Shown piece by piece: positions 38,690 through 50,400 of a stretch of DNA of 64,000 nt. The DNA is from Rhabdornis inornatus (taxonomy: Eukaryota; Chordata; Aves; Passeriformes; Rhabdornithidae): positions 1,017,041-1,081,040 of the forward strand of contig VWZS01007479.1 in assembly GCA_013397075.1 (NCBI GenBank), given 5' to 3'. A model generated the notes under the pieces. It searched no databases and was not told the DNA's origin. It saw only the letters and a program-made list of their open reading frames with translations. Positions within the stretch are counted from its first letter, which is position 1. The number at the start of each line of letters is the position of its first letter. A program made the position numbers and the translations under genes.

Positions 38690-39022
38690 GCACGTCAGAC
38701 AAAAAGCTGGAGTTGTTCAGCATGGAGATGAGAAGGCTCTGGGCAGATCTTACTGTGGCCTTCCAGTACTTAAAACAAAGTAAAAAAAAAAAGAGGGAGA
38801 GTGACATTTTACACAGACAGACTGTGATAGGACCAGGGGAATGGTTTTAAGCTAGAAGAAGACAGATTTATATTAGATGTTAGGAAGTTTTTTACTCAGA
38901 GTGGTGAGACACTGGAGCAGGATGCCCAGAGAAGCTGTGGATGCACCATCCCTGGCAGATGGGCTGGACACAGATGAACTTTCAAGTCCCTTCCAAACCA
39001 AACTCACTCTGTGATTCCATGA
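38690..39022 (+). mobile_element. CR1 LINE 3'-end copy (5'-truncated, internally deleted)
   Basis: Starting near 'gctggagttgttcagcatgg', the sequence follows the avian CR1 3' end in order: 'gagatgagaaggctctgggc', 'cttactgtggccttccagta', 'ggaatggttttaagctagaa', 'gatgttaggaagttttttac', 'gcccagagaagctgtggatg' and 'caagtcccttccaaacc', ending at 'actctgtgattccatga'. CR1 is a chicken-repeat LINE, usually truncated at the 5' end and lacking a poly(A) tail. Here only the last reverse-transcriptase codons and the 3' UTR remain. An A-run insertion lies at 38782-38792, and most of the segment between 'catccctgg' and the 'gatgaactttcaagtccc' tail is deleted. The copy is inactive. Confidence 0.9.
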
Positions 39023-40929
39023 AAATGGGGGATGCTACAGCTCTTCTCTCTCCACGTCTGAAAACCACAACTCGACACCCAAAGTGCAAATAATGCTGAG
39101 CCTGCTTCCTCTTTCTTCAAAGACCCTTTAGCACCTAAGTTGTGCAGCTGCTCCTGCTCACAGCTCAGTGCATTCCTCACAAACAGATCAGTGCTGGACA
39201 TGCACTGAAGGGTGGGATCAAGGGCCACAGTGGGAATGCTGGGCAGCTTTGTGCCATGGGATAGAACAGCTCTAAGGTGCTGACAGACCCTTGTGTAATT
39301 GCAGGTCTCTCATAAGAGAATTGGGAAAAAATAAAATTTCTTTTCCCAAGAAAATTAGTTCTTTGCTCCACAGCTAGTCGCTAGTCCCCAAGTACACGAG
39401 CTGAACCTTAGACCCTTCACAGGGAAATTTCGTAGATTAACAGAAAACTTTGAGGCTTATCTCTACTTCACTCCACTTGACTCCAGCAAGTCACCACATG
39501 CTCTAGTACAAACTACTGAAACCCTCACTTAGAATGTGTGCAAAATGAATATAACTATAATTAATGACCTCCAGGGTCTCTGGTAAAACCATTTAGCATT
39601 TGTCAGGCACTTTGTGGGCTTTTGGGTCAAAAACAATAAGTGCAAGGTAGTATTAGGAAGAGTTTCATCCCCAAGTTATAATAATATATAATAGCAGGAT
39701 CTTCGAATTACAAATAAAATCAGATTGCAGGAGTGTGTAACAGAAAATATGACTTGACACATCACACATGCAAAGAGATTTCGGAGGATGTAACATGTAG
39801 ATGTTTTCTGGAGCTGGAGTTTTATACCTGATCATGTATAGGTAATTTCTGTGGTTAACAAAAGGGAAACAAGTGTGAAAACACCAATTGCAGCAACTCA
39901 CTGACAATGGCTGGTTGCTCTGAGGAATGAGTTACCTTGAGCTTATTCAATGATGTAACCTGAAGGACAAAGAGGTTGCTGGTAGCTCATTCTGCAAAGC
40001 TGTCCGAGCTGCAAAGGCTTGTGAGTCACACTCCAGAGCATCTGCAAGGGAAAGAACATTACATTTTCCAGGCCACCAAAATTCCTGCTCGAAGTGGGAA
40101 ACTCGCACATGTTCAATCCATTCCCTCCCCCACAACCCCTGTCTCAGCTCCTATGGGATAGGGAGTTTATTAGTTAATACTTGAGCTTAAATCTTTGTCT
40201 GAGGAAGTGATGAGCATCTAAGTCTCTCCTCCCTTCTTGCACAGAGATGAAAGTTTCTCCGCTGGCCTGTTCACTCCATCCTCCCCCTTCCTGGAAGAGA
40301 TGAATCCCTGCTGAAGAAATCTGAAACCTCTGGCCACCCAGCATATCCTTCAGAAATAAAAGCATCTTCTCTGAGAAAATGCATGCATGGAATGGAGCAC
40401 AATGCAAGGCAAGCTCTGATTGCACAGAGCTGTAGGAAATGAAAGGTAAAAGCCAAAAAAGCCAAACGGAGTTGTGTTAAGATAACAACAGGACATTGTT
40501 TTGATCCCAGGAGATCCTGTGGTTTTTCTTTTTAATAGTGTCACTTAGAGTAACTTATAAGGGAGGCAGGGAAGGTGACACAATTTTATAACTCTGCAGG
40601 GGCTTCACACCATGGGACAAGATTCCTATTGTACTGAGGAGTATTGGAAAGAAAAGGGGGAAAAGAAAAAAAAGAGCTTGCAAAGCAGATCTAAAATTAC
40701 ACCTATTCTCAAGGAAGATACAAATCTAGGCCAGAAGGATTGCTCATTACAATGAACTCCTAGGAACTTTTCTAGCAAATGCTTCACAGGTATTTCTCAA
40801 CCTAGCTGAGGGCAGGTGAGTGGGAGCAGGAAAAAAATCAGCCTGCTTTCTCCCCACAAAACCCTCAGCCTAGTTTCCACAATGAATCATGGTTTGTTTT
40901 GCATTTCCCCTGTTCAAAATTTGTCCAAA
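39023..40929. other. Non-coding stretch, no gene recognised
   Basis: Several 60-85 codon frames on both strands overlap each other and show no family signature. No repeat beyond short A-rich runs near 40658-40672. Confidence 0.5.
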
Positions 40930-40951
40930 CCGCCCCCCGCCCCCCCCCCCG
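40930..40951. repeat. C-rich tract
   Basis: A 22-base run of C interrupted by two G bases. On the minus strand this is a G-run that could form a quadruplex. Length may be unreliable in assembly. Confidence 0.85.
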
Positions 40952-43114
40952 TTAATGGGAAGGGTATGGCAGGGACACGATAGAAAGACAGGAAATTTCA
41001 GATGTAACTAATTCTCATTACTTTCCCACAGAAGATCATGTTCAGGCAAACACTAAAACAACCTTTTAGCTAAGGAGGACAAAGTAAAAACAGCAGAGAG
41101 GGTTTGCAGGGGCTGTCTGTGCATTACTCCCAGGGCTGTATCAGTCTCTTGAGGTGCAACCCCTTTACACTTCTCCTCCTGATCCACGTCCCTGCATTTC
41201 ACATTGTTTACTTCAATCAGCCTCTGCTTGATGTGTTTTTCACTTGAGCAATTCCCTTTACCCAGCTGCACCCCACATGGATGCAGGACACTTGTGAAGT
41301 TCTTTCTTTATTTCAGAAATGCAAAATCCTGTCGTCAACAATGTCTTTTCAGTTCTTCTTTCATCTGTCCTATCAGTTGCAAGAGAAGTGGACACAATCC
41401 ATAGAACCAGTGAGCTCTGGGCCACTTGAGGCAGCTGCTGTACCCCATTCAGGTACAGACAAGAGTTTCAGAGCTGGGCACCAGCAAATCAGTTGCAAAT
41501 TTCAATCCACAAAAGTTGGAACAAACCAAAGATGTTGCTGTCCTCTTACAAGAAAAAAATAAAATAAACAGTTAAACCCAAAATCACAGAAAACAGGCAG
41601 ATTCAAAGAGAGAAACAAAATCTAATAAAACTGTGTGGGCATCCGTGATTTTAAAACGATAATACAAATCCATGATAATAATGTCCCACTATTATTACTT
41701 TGAAGGTCTTCAAAGATCTTTATCTGAGCTAATTTCAGCTATTGGGTACAGAACTTCTTTTATTCCCTTCCCACTCTACACCACACAATGCTCTTTTTGG
41801 TGTTTCCGTTCACACAGCGGGCACTGATCCCTGCTAGGAGAGGTGTCAAAACTTCTAATAAAATGACTGCTCACGCAGAAAGTCTCACAGCTGAAATTTT
41901 GGAGTCGTACAAACTCCCACACAAAGCAGGGCTGTCAGATCAGATTGCAAGGTGTCAGTTTACCCAATTCAAACCTGAGGTTCTATGAAAAAAATGCACA
42001 ACAACCCCCCCCTACACACACACACACAAATGGAAAATGTCAATCAAAAGTAATTAATAGTTTTCCTTCCTCTTTCGCACTCCAAAGAATGCCATGAGAC
42101 AATATTCTGTGAGCTCAAATGACTGATGAATAACACTCACTCAAAAATCACACCATGGTAAAATATTCACAGGAGTTGTCAGTGGTACCTGAAGACTTGT
42201 GTTCCAGACACACTGCTATCCCAAATTCCTCTGCAGTTTCTGTGCTGAAATGTGCTGTGCAATGTAAGGTTTGGGAGGTGACAGAAGGCGTCAGTACAGA
42301 TGGGGAGGACAGATGTGGGGTTAAGCCAGATGTGAGGGAAAGCGCTTGGGGGCAGATTTGAGCCTTCAGCACCTCCCATTTACGTCAAGCAACTGTGAAT
42401 GATCTCATTTCCCAAGTCATCTGGGGCAAAATATGGCTTTGTGTAGAGGAGCCAATATCTATGGGAACTTATAAAAAAATTTGGTTTAACTAAGACCTGA
42501 AGAGCTTTAAACTCAGCTCCTTCGAGCCGAAAGACCAAGTTCTTTCTTTATCCAGCAATATCTGGATAAAAAGGCAGTAGTACAGGTTGCTGGCTCTTCA
42601 GCTTGACATCTGACAGTGCACAAAGTGCTGCAGGGCTGGTTTGTACTTTATTTTCAATATTTAGATATGGATTTACTCACACATAGACATGACTGTAGCC
42701 TTATATTCTTTCTTCCCCATTAAATCCTGTGCCATGTTTTCCTCCGTTGTTATCCAGCATCTCAGATGTGCATCTCTCCTCTCTCCTCAACACAGACTTG
42801 GATCCCATCCATATCGATGGAAATTAGCAGACAAGCAACTATGAATGTAGGAAAGAAAAAATCCTTCCATTTCCTTCCTATTCCTTGCTCTGGAAAGGAA
42901 TAGCGCTGCTTTGGTGCACCTTTCTCTCCCCTAACCAGGGATTTTAGGAGACAGATGTCCCTGGCTGTCTAAGTTGGCTCTCTAACTGCACATCACCCTC
43001 TCACGTGAGTTCTCCCTAACTCCCTTCTCTCAAACTGATCTGGCTTAGCAAAGAGAGCCCACTAAAACTGTTTTGCAATTTTTTTCTCACCATTTTCAAT
43101 TCAGTTCCCTATGT
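40952..43114. other. Non-coding stretch, no gene recognised
   Basis: A C8 plus (CA)n microsatellite is at 42005-42029. The overlapping frames at 42148-42379 (68-74 codons, both strands) are unrecognised. 41640-41730 may hold a very diverged L3-like scrap but is not callable. Confidence 0.5.
42005..42029. repeat. C8 plus (CA)n microsatellite
   Basis: Eight C bases, then T and seven CA-type dinucleotides. A simple slippage repeat. Confidence 0.85.
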
Positions 43115-43195
43115 AAAGGCATGATCCTGCAAAGATTTATGTTTAAGCATTACTTACCCAAGTAATCTCCTTAAAGTCTATTGAATGGCAAAGAG
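43115..43195. repeat. Ancient sauropsid repeat fossil (gatcctgcaaa type)
   Basis: 'catgatcctgcaaagattta', 'tgtttaagcattacttaccc' and 'aagtaatctccttaaagtct' followed by 'attgaatgg' match the layout 'tgatcctgcaaacacttacgcatgtgagtaacttta...agtcccattgaagtcaatgg', a known dispersed repeat of reptile and bird DNA. It is short but in the right order. Confidence 0.55.
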
Positions 43196-43639
43196 AGGTT
43201 TTTCAACACAAAGTGCTGGAGCCCTTTTTCATGATTATGGGCACTAAATGACTCTACATCATTCCCTTTCACCACGTAACACCTGCGTTGTTTTACACAC
43301 ATGTGCCATATATATGTTTTGGACTTTTCCCAAACTTTATTTTTTTTTTTCCCTCCACAAGTTTTTAACCTTTTGACTGGAATACTCTTGATACATCCCT
43401 AATCTACTCTGAATGGTAAGCAGGATGGGATACAGGTAGCTCCTCCCAGCCTACTTGGGAATCTGGTGGCAAGAGGACCACTGCTCTGGATATCTTTAAA
43501 GCACCAGGTCTCTAAGTCGTTGCTGCTGTTGTAACCCCATAAAGCTCTTTTCTTTTGTTCTCTTCTTGAGACTGGTTCCTAGTACCCTTCAGACATTTTA
43601 TTGATCTTTCTCCCCCTCTAGCTCATACATGCTAATTGT
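43196..43639. other. Non-coding spacer, nothing recognised
   Basis: Contains a T-rich run near 43342-43350. No gene or element is supported. Confidence 0.55.
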
Positions 43640-43800
43640 ACCTCTGTAGCAAAACAATCTTATTATCATGTTAATTAGTGGGAGGGTTGTTGAGGGTTTC
43701 CAGTTCATTACCTGCTAATTTCAAGATAAATGAATCCACAGGTTACTAAGTAAATAAGGTCACCTATCAAGTACTTGTAAACGTGTTTGTAAACAAGGAG
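43640..43800. promoter_or_regulatory. Candidate enhancer: homeodomain trio plus overlapping forkhead sites
   Basis: Three related words, 'catgctaattgtacc', 'catgttaattagtggg' and 'cctgctaatttcaag', lie within about 100 bases. They are followed by 'gtaaataagg' and, at 43776-43795, 'ttgtaaacgtgtttgtaaac', which holds two GTAAAC forkhead words and an opposite-strand TGTTTGT. There is no repeat signature. The motifs are seen; an enhancer role is inferred. Confidence 0.35.
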
Positions 43801-45560
43801 GGGAGATGGGGAGCGAGAGAAAGGGAAGCATGTTTAGCGTGGATGGTGGGAAGTAGCTTTAGATACGGATTTGGCATCCCATGCTGGGGTGACTCCATTT
43901 CCCTTGAACTCATTTGTAATGGAAAGCGAATGTTTGCTGTCCACCTGGTTCCCCAGTGGGACGTTTCCTCCTGCAACTACTTTGTGAGCTCAAAGGGCTC
44001 TTTGTGAGCAGATTACTCACTCGGAGGTTTGGTTGATTGTTGCTGCCTTTTGTGGTGAGAGCCAGGAGTGAGGACATGCACTAGGAAATACAGCACCAAA
44101 GGGGGAAGAAAAAAGCATGGTAGTGTGAGTCACAGAAACCTCCCCCTCCACATGGCCCAGGGTTATTCATATTGCCTTTATACACAGGGCACCAGCACAA
44201 AGGAATTCAATGGGAGAGGGGAAATAAACAGTCAGATCCTCCGCTGGGGTAAAGTGACACGCGGCTTTGAAATCTGTGCCTTTCTACCACACCCCAAATC
44301 TCCAGGAAAATTACTCTCCAAGAGGGGCAAGTGGATGAAAGGACCATGTAGAAAAGCATATCTGAAGCATGGGGATTGCAGAGCTAATGTATCAGGGGTC
44401 AGAATGAAAAGTGATACTGAGCAGGGTTCCCTGGGCTCTGTCCTTGGACCGTGTTCATTAAAGTTGGTGAAATAAGGAATATATGGCTGGGGAGGGCAGC
44501 AAGCTCACAAGCTCATCGAAAGAAGGAAAGAAATTCAAAGAGTTATTGATAAATTGGGGGGGGCGGGAGGTGGAACAATGTGCCAGGCCCTGTGGGCAAT
44601 TACAGAGTCCAGATCTGAGTAGGAGCAAGGTACATGAATACAGAGTGAGCCAAGGAAAGTGGTGATTCCTCATTAAAGTTTGTGAGGAGTTGAGCAGATC
44701 CCAAGGTAAAGAGAAGGGAACACTGTTATAATGCTGTGGACAAAGCAAAAGTGACTTTAGCACATTTAAGTGGGAGCTCTGCCTGCCAGACTCATGGGTG
44801 ACCTCCAGACCATGCAGCACTGGCTGGGGACAGGTTTAGAGGGAGAGTAGAGCTCTGACCTGTGGAAAGAGACCAAATGAACACAGTTTATTTAACTGAG
44901 GGTGTTCAGAAATTTAAAAGATGAAAGATGGGAAAAAAATCTCCCCTCCAGAGCCCTACTGACTAGGCTAGAGAATAAAGTGTTGCAAGAAGGATTCAGG
45001 TTAGGGGGAATATTCAGGTGCCTGCATGTAAATATTTACTGTCAATTTAGGGACCCAAGTACATCCAAGGCAGGCTGACAAATATACTAAGGGACCTGTA
45101 GGAGGCTTGTTCCCATTGAGATGAGACTAGATTTGGTGAAGAGAGATTTTAGATGGCAGTGGAGACCCCTATTTTGGCATTTGAGTTATTCTCTAGGTAA
45201 AACTTTTAGCTATGGGTAACGAAACAATGGAGCAGCAGCTGGCTCTAAAGTCTTCTTCTTTGGAAGCAGACAGGACAGCCTGCCAGCCTTGGTGCACTGA
45301 GATCCAGCAGATTCCCATCAAAACCACCTCAAGTCCTTCTTATTTTGTACTGAGATGAGAATTCACGAGCAAACCCCTTTTTCTGGCTGTGGTGATCCTG
45401 GATTCAGCTTTCTACTTGACCTGAGTCTGTTTCAGAGGCTTGGAATTTCACAAAATCTCCAAGGACTGTCCTCAGGTTAGACCTGAGGGAACAGGAGATC
45501 TGGGAAAATTGCAGTGACTAATTTATCTGGCCCATCCCACCTTTTTCTCTGAGGGAGATA
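43801..45560. other. Non-coding stretch, purine-rich, no gene recognised
   Basis: The plus strand is G/A-rich. The frame at 44068-44475 (135 codons) is basic and unrecognised, and the minus-strand 120-codon frame at 44458-44820 is its hydrophobic shadow type. The G-run is at 44556-44570. A very old retro-element could underlie 44390-45260, but no consensus is identifiable by eye. Confidence 0.45.
44556..44570. repeat. G-run
   Basis: Eight G bases followed by 'cgggagg'. It is quadruplex-capable in principle and slippage-prone. Confidence 0.75.
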
Positions 45561-46439
45561 TCTGAAAACACTGTGCATCAGATTTGATTCAAATTCCATG
45601 TAAGAGATGTACTTGTGGTGTAAAGGAAATTTCCTTTTCCCTAGTTGCCTTTAAATTTTGTTATTTGTGCCAGGAGCTCTGCTATTTGAGTCACCTGATC
45701 TTCTTCCACCAGCTGGGTGAGCATATAGCAACTTGTATCATCAGCTTCCAAGGGCGAATGATCATGAAAAACAAATTTAAAGTTGCTTTTTGCGAGCATG
45801 CAAGATAGAAATAACCATATGAATGTTTGCTGAAAACAAGTGAAAAAGCACCACAGAAACAGTCCAGACAAATTCATTTAGTCTTCTTTTTTTTCTCTCC
45901 CCTCCATTTTATTTGGAGGGATTTGGATTTTTCTACTTTACATAAATTAGAAAGTAGTAATAGCATTTTTTTCTTTTTTGAGTAGTTGTTGATATTAAAT
46001 GCCTGTGAAACACAGCAAGCCCTTCTCTGAACTCTGATAATAATTGCTTGTGCATTTATTTGGATACCAGGAACTCATGGATTTTAAATTTCAAGGACAG
46101 CAGTTATAAGCAACATTCAGCATGATCTTATTATTGTAACAAAGCAACTAAAATACATGCATGAAACATAATCCAAGGGGGGTCTGTGTATGTGTTTATT
46201 TCATTTTCACCTGCTTCACACAGGATCAGAACAGACTTTGCGAAGAGATGCCTTCTGTGTTCATTTTTTTAGTGTGCTTGGGAATTTTGGGGTTGTTTTT
46301 CTGTGGTTAACTGCATGATTAATCCAATGTTTATTAAGATAGGCTGAAATGCTTGCATCATCTGGTTTTCCCTTTCAGAACACCTTTAAAGTTTCTGACT
46401 GTGTAAAATGTAGATACTCCAGAGGCGTCTGGTTTAGCA
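45561..46439. other. Non-coding, AT-rich stretch
   Basis: The antiparallel frames at 45584-45877 (74 plus, 78 minus) are unrecognised. Nothing else is assignable. Confidence 0.5.
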
Positions 46440-46740
46440 GTCCAACCGGCTTCTGAAACACTGAATTCTCCCTTCTTCTTATTTTTAATTAAGATAATAA
46501 ATTGGTCTTAAATTATCCCTGAAATCAGACCAGTGTTGATTACAATGGGTTTCATGCTGTGACAGCTCAAGATGATGTTATTTTTATTCCTTTTCAACGA
46601 GATCTTAATCTCTCCCTGCGTGTAAACAAATTGTCACAGTAACCTTGTTCTTTAATCTCCCAGTTGAAGACCTTTAAAGCATTGGGAGATAACAGATCTA
46701 ACTGAGATTTCATCAGCTTTCAGGCTTTTACAGATATGCC
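46440..46740. promoter_or_regulatory. Candidate conserved non-coding element
   Basis: Words include 'tttttaattaagataataaa' (TAATTA with GATA), 'gttgattacaatggg' (SOX-like ACAATGG), 'gtgtaaacaaattgtcacag' (GTAAACA forkhead plus ATTGT) and 'gagataacagatctaac'. It has retained CpGs and no repeat signature. An enhancer-type role is inferred from motif density only. Confidence 0.3.
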
Positions 46741-47169
46741 TCATGCCTCTCCCACTGCTGCAGTCTTTAAATGTTGAAGGAGAGAAGTGCACATTACACT
46801 CAAAAGCTTTCCTTAAACGTTTGAAAATAGTATCCGCCTAGCAACACGCGATCCAGGGCTCAAATCCACAGACAAAATTTGGATGCAGGCACAGCAAGCC
46901 AAATTGCTACCTGTTGTAGCTAGTGCAGAACTTTCCCACTGCCTCCCCTGTATGGCTCTGGCTTACACCAGCCAACCTTGCTAAAAAGGTCAGTGCATTT
47001 TAATGCTCAGAGGAACATTGCATGTCAGGAAGGAACATTGGCTTGCATTTCTTAATCTCCTCCTAGCAAAGGAAAGCAATTTCAAGGGGCAGTTGGTAAA
47101 AAGAGGAGTGAAAAGACCAGAGGTAACGTGCTCACTTTTTTCCCCTCCCTCCACCTGCTTTGCAAAGAC
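46741..47169. other. Non-coding spacer, nothing recognised
   Basis: Mixed-composition DNA with 'tagcaacacgcgatccag' as the only CpG-containing word. No gene is supported. Confidence 0.5.
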
Positions 47170-47370
47170 GAACTAATTTATCTTCTAAAGCAACAGATAC
47201 ATAATTATACCCAGTCAGCTCTTAAAAATGGGGTAAGAGAGGCAACAGAGGCAGCAAAGTTATTTGCCTAAGGCCCTGCAGCCTGTCTTGCAGGCAGTGA
47301 GCAATTGCCCACCCTGGGGAATCCAAATCTTCAGCCTTGCTGCTCTCCCCTGAGTGCTTCAGAGCAGACT
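47170..47370 (-). repeat. L3/MIR-type ancient repeat fossil
   Basis: 'aaatggggtaagagaggcaa', 'cagaggcagcaaagttattt', 'gcctaaggccctgcagcctg' and 'gaatccaaatcttcagcctt' follow the reverse-strand MIR/L3 order: '(tttac)agatggggaaactgaggcacagagaggttaagtgacttgcccaaggtcacacagc...aacccaggtct'. It is strongly diverged, and the 5' edge is vague. Confidence 0.5.
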
Positions 47371-48774
47371 CCCAGGTTTAGCCAACCTTGACAACTGGTT
47401 TTCTGCCAAGTTCCCAAAACTCTTCCTTCCACTGGCACATGGCTGGGATGATGCCATCAGCTCCACACGTGAATACTTCTTTAAAAAATAATGTCAACAA
47501 TCTGTATGTCAGGCTATTTCAGTGCATTCAGATGAGCATTTTTCATGTTTGAGGGCATGTAAGCATCATTATTCATAGTGGTAGGACTGGGAATACTCAA
47601 TAGCATCCATAAACCTGGTGTGCATTTCCTTACAGGTGAACATTATTTGTGAGTAGACATATGGGTACATTTTCCAAACACTATACAGGAGCCACTGCAC
47701 ACACACAAAAAAATCTGTTCCTGTTAAAATAGCTTTTGCCCAGGCATCTATTGATGTTTGGAAAATGTGCTCCATTTATTTACTGGCATGCCAGTTATTT
47801 GTCTATATAACAATGTTTTCTGTCAAGTCAAAAAATTTACTGTTCCTGTAGTTTAAATCTTTCATTGAAAATTCAGCCAAAACTACTCTGACAGAAAGGC
47901 TTCTCTGCAAAAAAACAGAGATATCTGCATCAGGTTTGCAATAATGTTGTCCCAGATTTACTACTGACTTTCATTTGTTTTAATGTTTCCACATCAAATT
48001 TAAAAGCACTTCATATATTTCAGAGGATTTTAAAGTTCTAGCAGATATGTGTTAACAACGTATAACTATTTATTTTAAGCATATAAATATATATGTATAC
48101 ATAAATAGATTTATAATAAAAATTAGATTTTCTTTATTAACATTGCCATCAACTGAGAACTTTTTATTTACTTCTGAGTGTTTGGCTTCCTCAGAAATCT
48201 GACTAAATAAGCAACTTTCTGAAGGAAAAGAGGCAAAACTCAGGTAAAGAATCTTAAGTTCATGGGGCATATTAGACCCAAAATTTCCTCATCAGGAATA
48301 ACAAAATGAGTCAATGGTAACAGCAAAAAATAAAGTTACTCCATATAAAATTATTCTGCAAATGTCTCTCAGATTTGTCAAATTAATGATCAAGAGAAGA
48401 AAGAACCACAAAAAAATTAATCTGAGGATACAAAAAGTTGCACTCAATACATTTTAAATACCTACTTTTTGTTCTGAGGGATTCTTTTTTTTTATTCTGA
48501 AATTCCTTTATTTTTATCAGCTTCTGCAACTGAAAATGTAGGTAAATGGATATAATCACCTCAGGAATGCTTCCATGGAATCACTTACATTTAATTTTCT
48601 GAAAATATTTTAAGTAACTAGAAAATATTCACTTATTTATTTATCAGGAAGCTGATAAAGCGACCACATGCAGAATGGATTTTGGGCATACTTGCTAATG
48701 AAGTTTGAAAGTAACATGAGGGGAGGAAATCATTACTCCCTATTTTTATATTTCACAATTTTAGTGGGTTTAGG
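47371..48774. other. Non-coding, AT-rich stretch
   Basis: No gene is supported. 48068-48125 is very AT-rich with 'aaatatatatgtatacat'. Only short frames are present. Confidence 0.55.
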
Positions 48775-49190
48775 AAAAAAAAAAAATTAAATCCACAACC
48801 TTTGCCATGGCTGAAAGAGGTGTGATTGCTCTAGAGGGACACTGTCCCTGCAACTGTGACCCCTGAGCATGTGCCAAACTCGGCTGCTGAACCTCCCCGT
48901 TATCTCCACCCTGTCCAGTGAGCAGAGGAGGGACAGCCCAAAGCAAAGCCTGCTCCTTGGGAAGCCAGGGCAGGAGCCTGGCCTTTGGCAGCTCTAAGAG
49001 GAGACTATCAAGTTGTCCCATTGCAGCAGAGCAAACTACAGCTCCCTCAGCTGCTTCACTCTGGATAATTCCCGCCTGTCCTAGGCACTGGAAGAGTACT
49101 TGGGATACTGGTGTTATCACATGAGTTTGTCTCGCCACTTCTGTCCTGACAACATCCACAGGTTGCAGTGCAAGGTAACAAAAATACAGT
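48775..49190. other. Compositionally distinct block beside an A12 tract
   Basis: A GC-richer block starts directly after a 12-base A tract (48775-48786) and ends near 'aggttgcagtgcaaggtaac' (about 49155-49180), after which the DNA is AT-rich again. On the minus strand it is open for 129 codons (48770-49159), with a Q/A/L-rich, low-complexity-free translation that I do not recognise. It could be an old LTR or other insertion, or part of a lost exon. No LTR ends, target duplication or splice sites could be confirmed. Confidence 0.25.
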
Positions 49191-49955
49191 TTTCCCCTCT
49201 CCTCTGAAAGTATCTCCCATCCTTTCTCCTTTTAATCTTTCCAGAAAGAAGACCTCCTTGGTAAAACATCACTAAAAATGAACAGTGGTTTTAAGAGCTA
49301 AAGGGAAGGATTTAAAAGTAAATACCAGTGAGAGTCTGTTTCAGTTTCTGCAGCTGCAGTTCAAGTCTATATATTCAGTACCAACTATTTCTCATCCTAG
49401 CACGGGCTAGCGAAATACCACAGCCTGAACTAAGCATAACTTGTCTTGCAACTCCTGTAAGAGTGAAGATCAATTTTCTCCCTGAGCAACAGGCTAATTC
49501 ATCAGCAGAGACTAAGACGTGGCAAGAACAAATAGCAGAGAGCAGAGAAGAGAAACAGAGAGAAGGGAAGAGAAGATACTGGAGGGAAAACGAAGACAAA
49601 GTAATTTGCTAACTAATGTGACTCGATGGAGCCCCTGATTCTGTGTCCCCTGGAAGGGAGGAGGCTACACCTGTGTGCAGCCCCACGTTACTATTTGCAT
49701 AGCATAAGCCCCAGAGGTAAAGTGCCTACCAGAGACTGGCTGCAGTGCCAGGAGTTGGGATCTGTCATTCACTGAGCCCTTGGCATTGCTTTGCCTTTCT
49801 CATATAAACACATTCTTCTCTCTCATCAGTGTATTTTGAGCCCTCTGAAATGAGGAGAGCCAGATATCTCCATCCACCATGCTGAACTGACTTTCCCCGT
49901 GGTGCTGCCAACACAATTGTAAAGCAGATAGTGTAGATGATTACTTAAGTGAATT
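49191..49955. other. Non-coding stretch with purine tract
   Basis: A purine-rich run lies at 49531-49597 ('agagaagagaaacagagaga'). The 94-codon plus-strand frame at 49328-49612 runs into it. Nothing is recognisable. Confidence 0.5.
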
Positions 49956-49959
49956 TACA

Positions 49960-50400
49960 CATGATGGCAAATAACTATGCTTAATAAAACTGAGAGAGCC
50001 TTAATGATTTCATTTTGGTGATTTAATTTATAAAAGAAAAGCTTAATCATTTAATAGCATCATTAAGAAAACACCACAGGAAGTTTAGAAATAAAGAATC
50101 ATCCATATCTCCTGAGAAATGAGTTTTCTTCTAACATTCCGCTCATGACAAAATAAAACGGAAAGCTTACAGCTTCCTAAATAATTGCACTTGAAATATA
50201 AGCAATCCCTAAAGAATCCGTTCAGCCTCATCTTCTGCAGCACAGAAGAATTGCATTTCTGTTCACCACAGTGTGAAAGAGGCTTCACAAGTAAAAGGCA
50301 CCATTGGTGATGGGATTGTTGTTTTTTTATTTTTGTTAAAGACTGCCTCGTGAACAAAATGCAAATGTCAGAGCAATTAAAATTAAGTGTTTGTTTCAAA
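49960..50400. promoter_or_regulatory. Candidate conserved non-coding element with perfect octamer
   Basis: A perfect POU octamer ATGCAAAT is at 50359-50366. A dense run of TAAT words spans 50000-50070 ('gccttaatgatttcatt', 'ggtgatttaatttataa', 'cttaatcatttaatagc', 'catcattaag'), and 'gagcaattaaaattaag' follows the octamer. 'attccgctcatgac' and 'gaatccgttcagcc' retain CpGs. The minus-strand 104-codon frame (50085-50399) shows no family. A homeodomain/POU-responsive enhancer is the inference. Confidence 0.35.

Noticed and set aside
44390..45260. Old retro-element or ERV fragment
   Set aside because: Purine-rich and vaguely repeat-like, but no consensus words, LTR ends or reverse-transcriptase motifs could be recognised on either strand.
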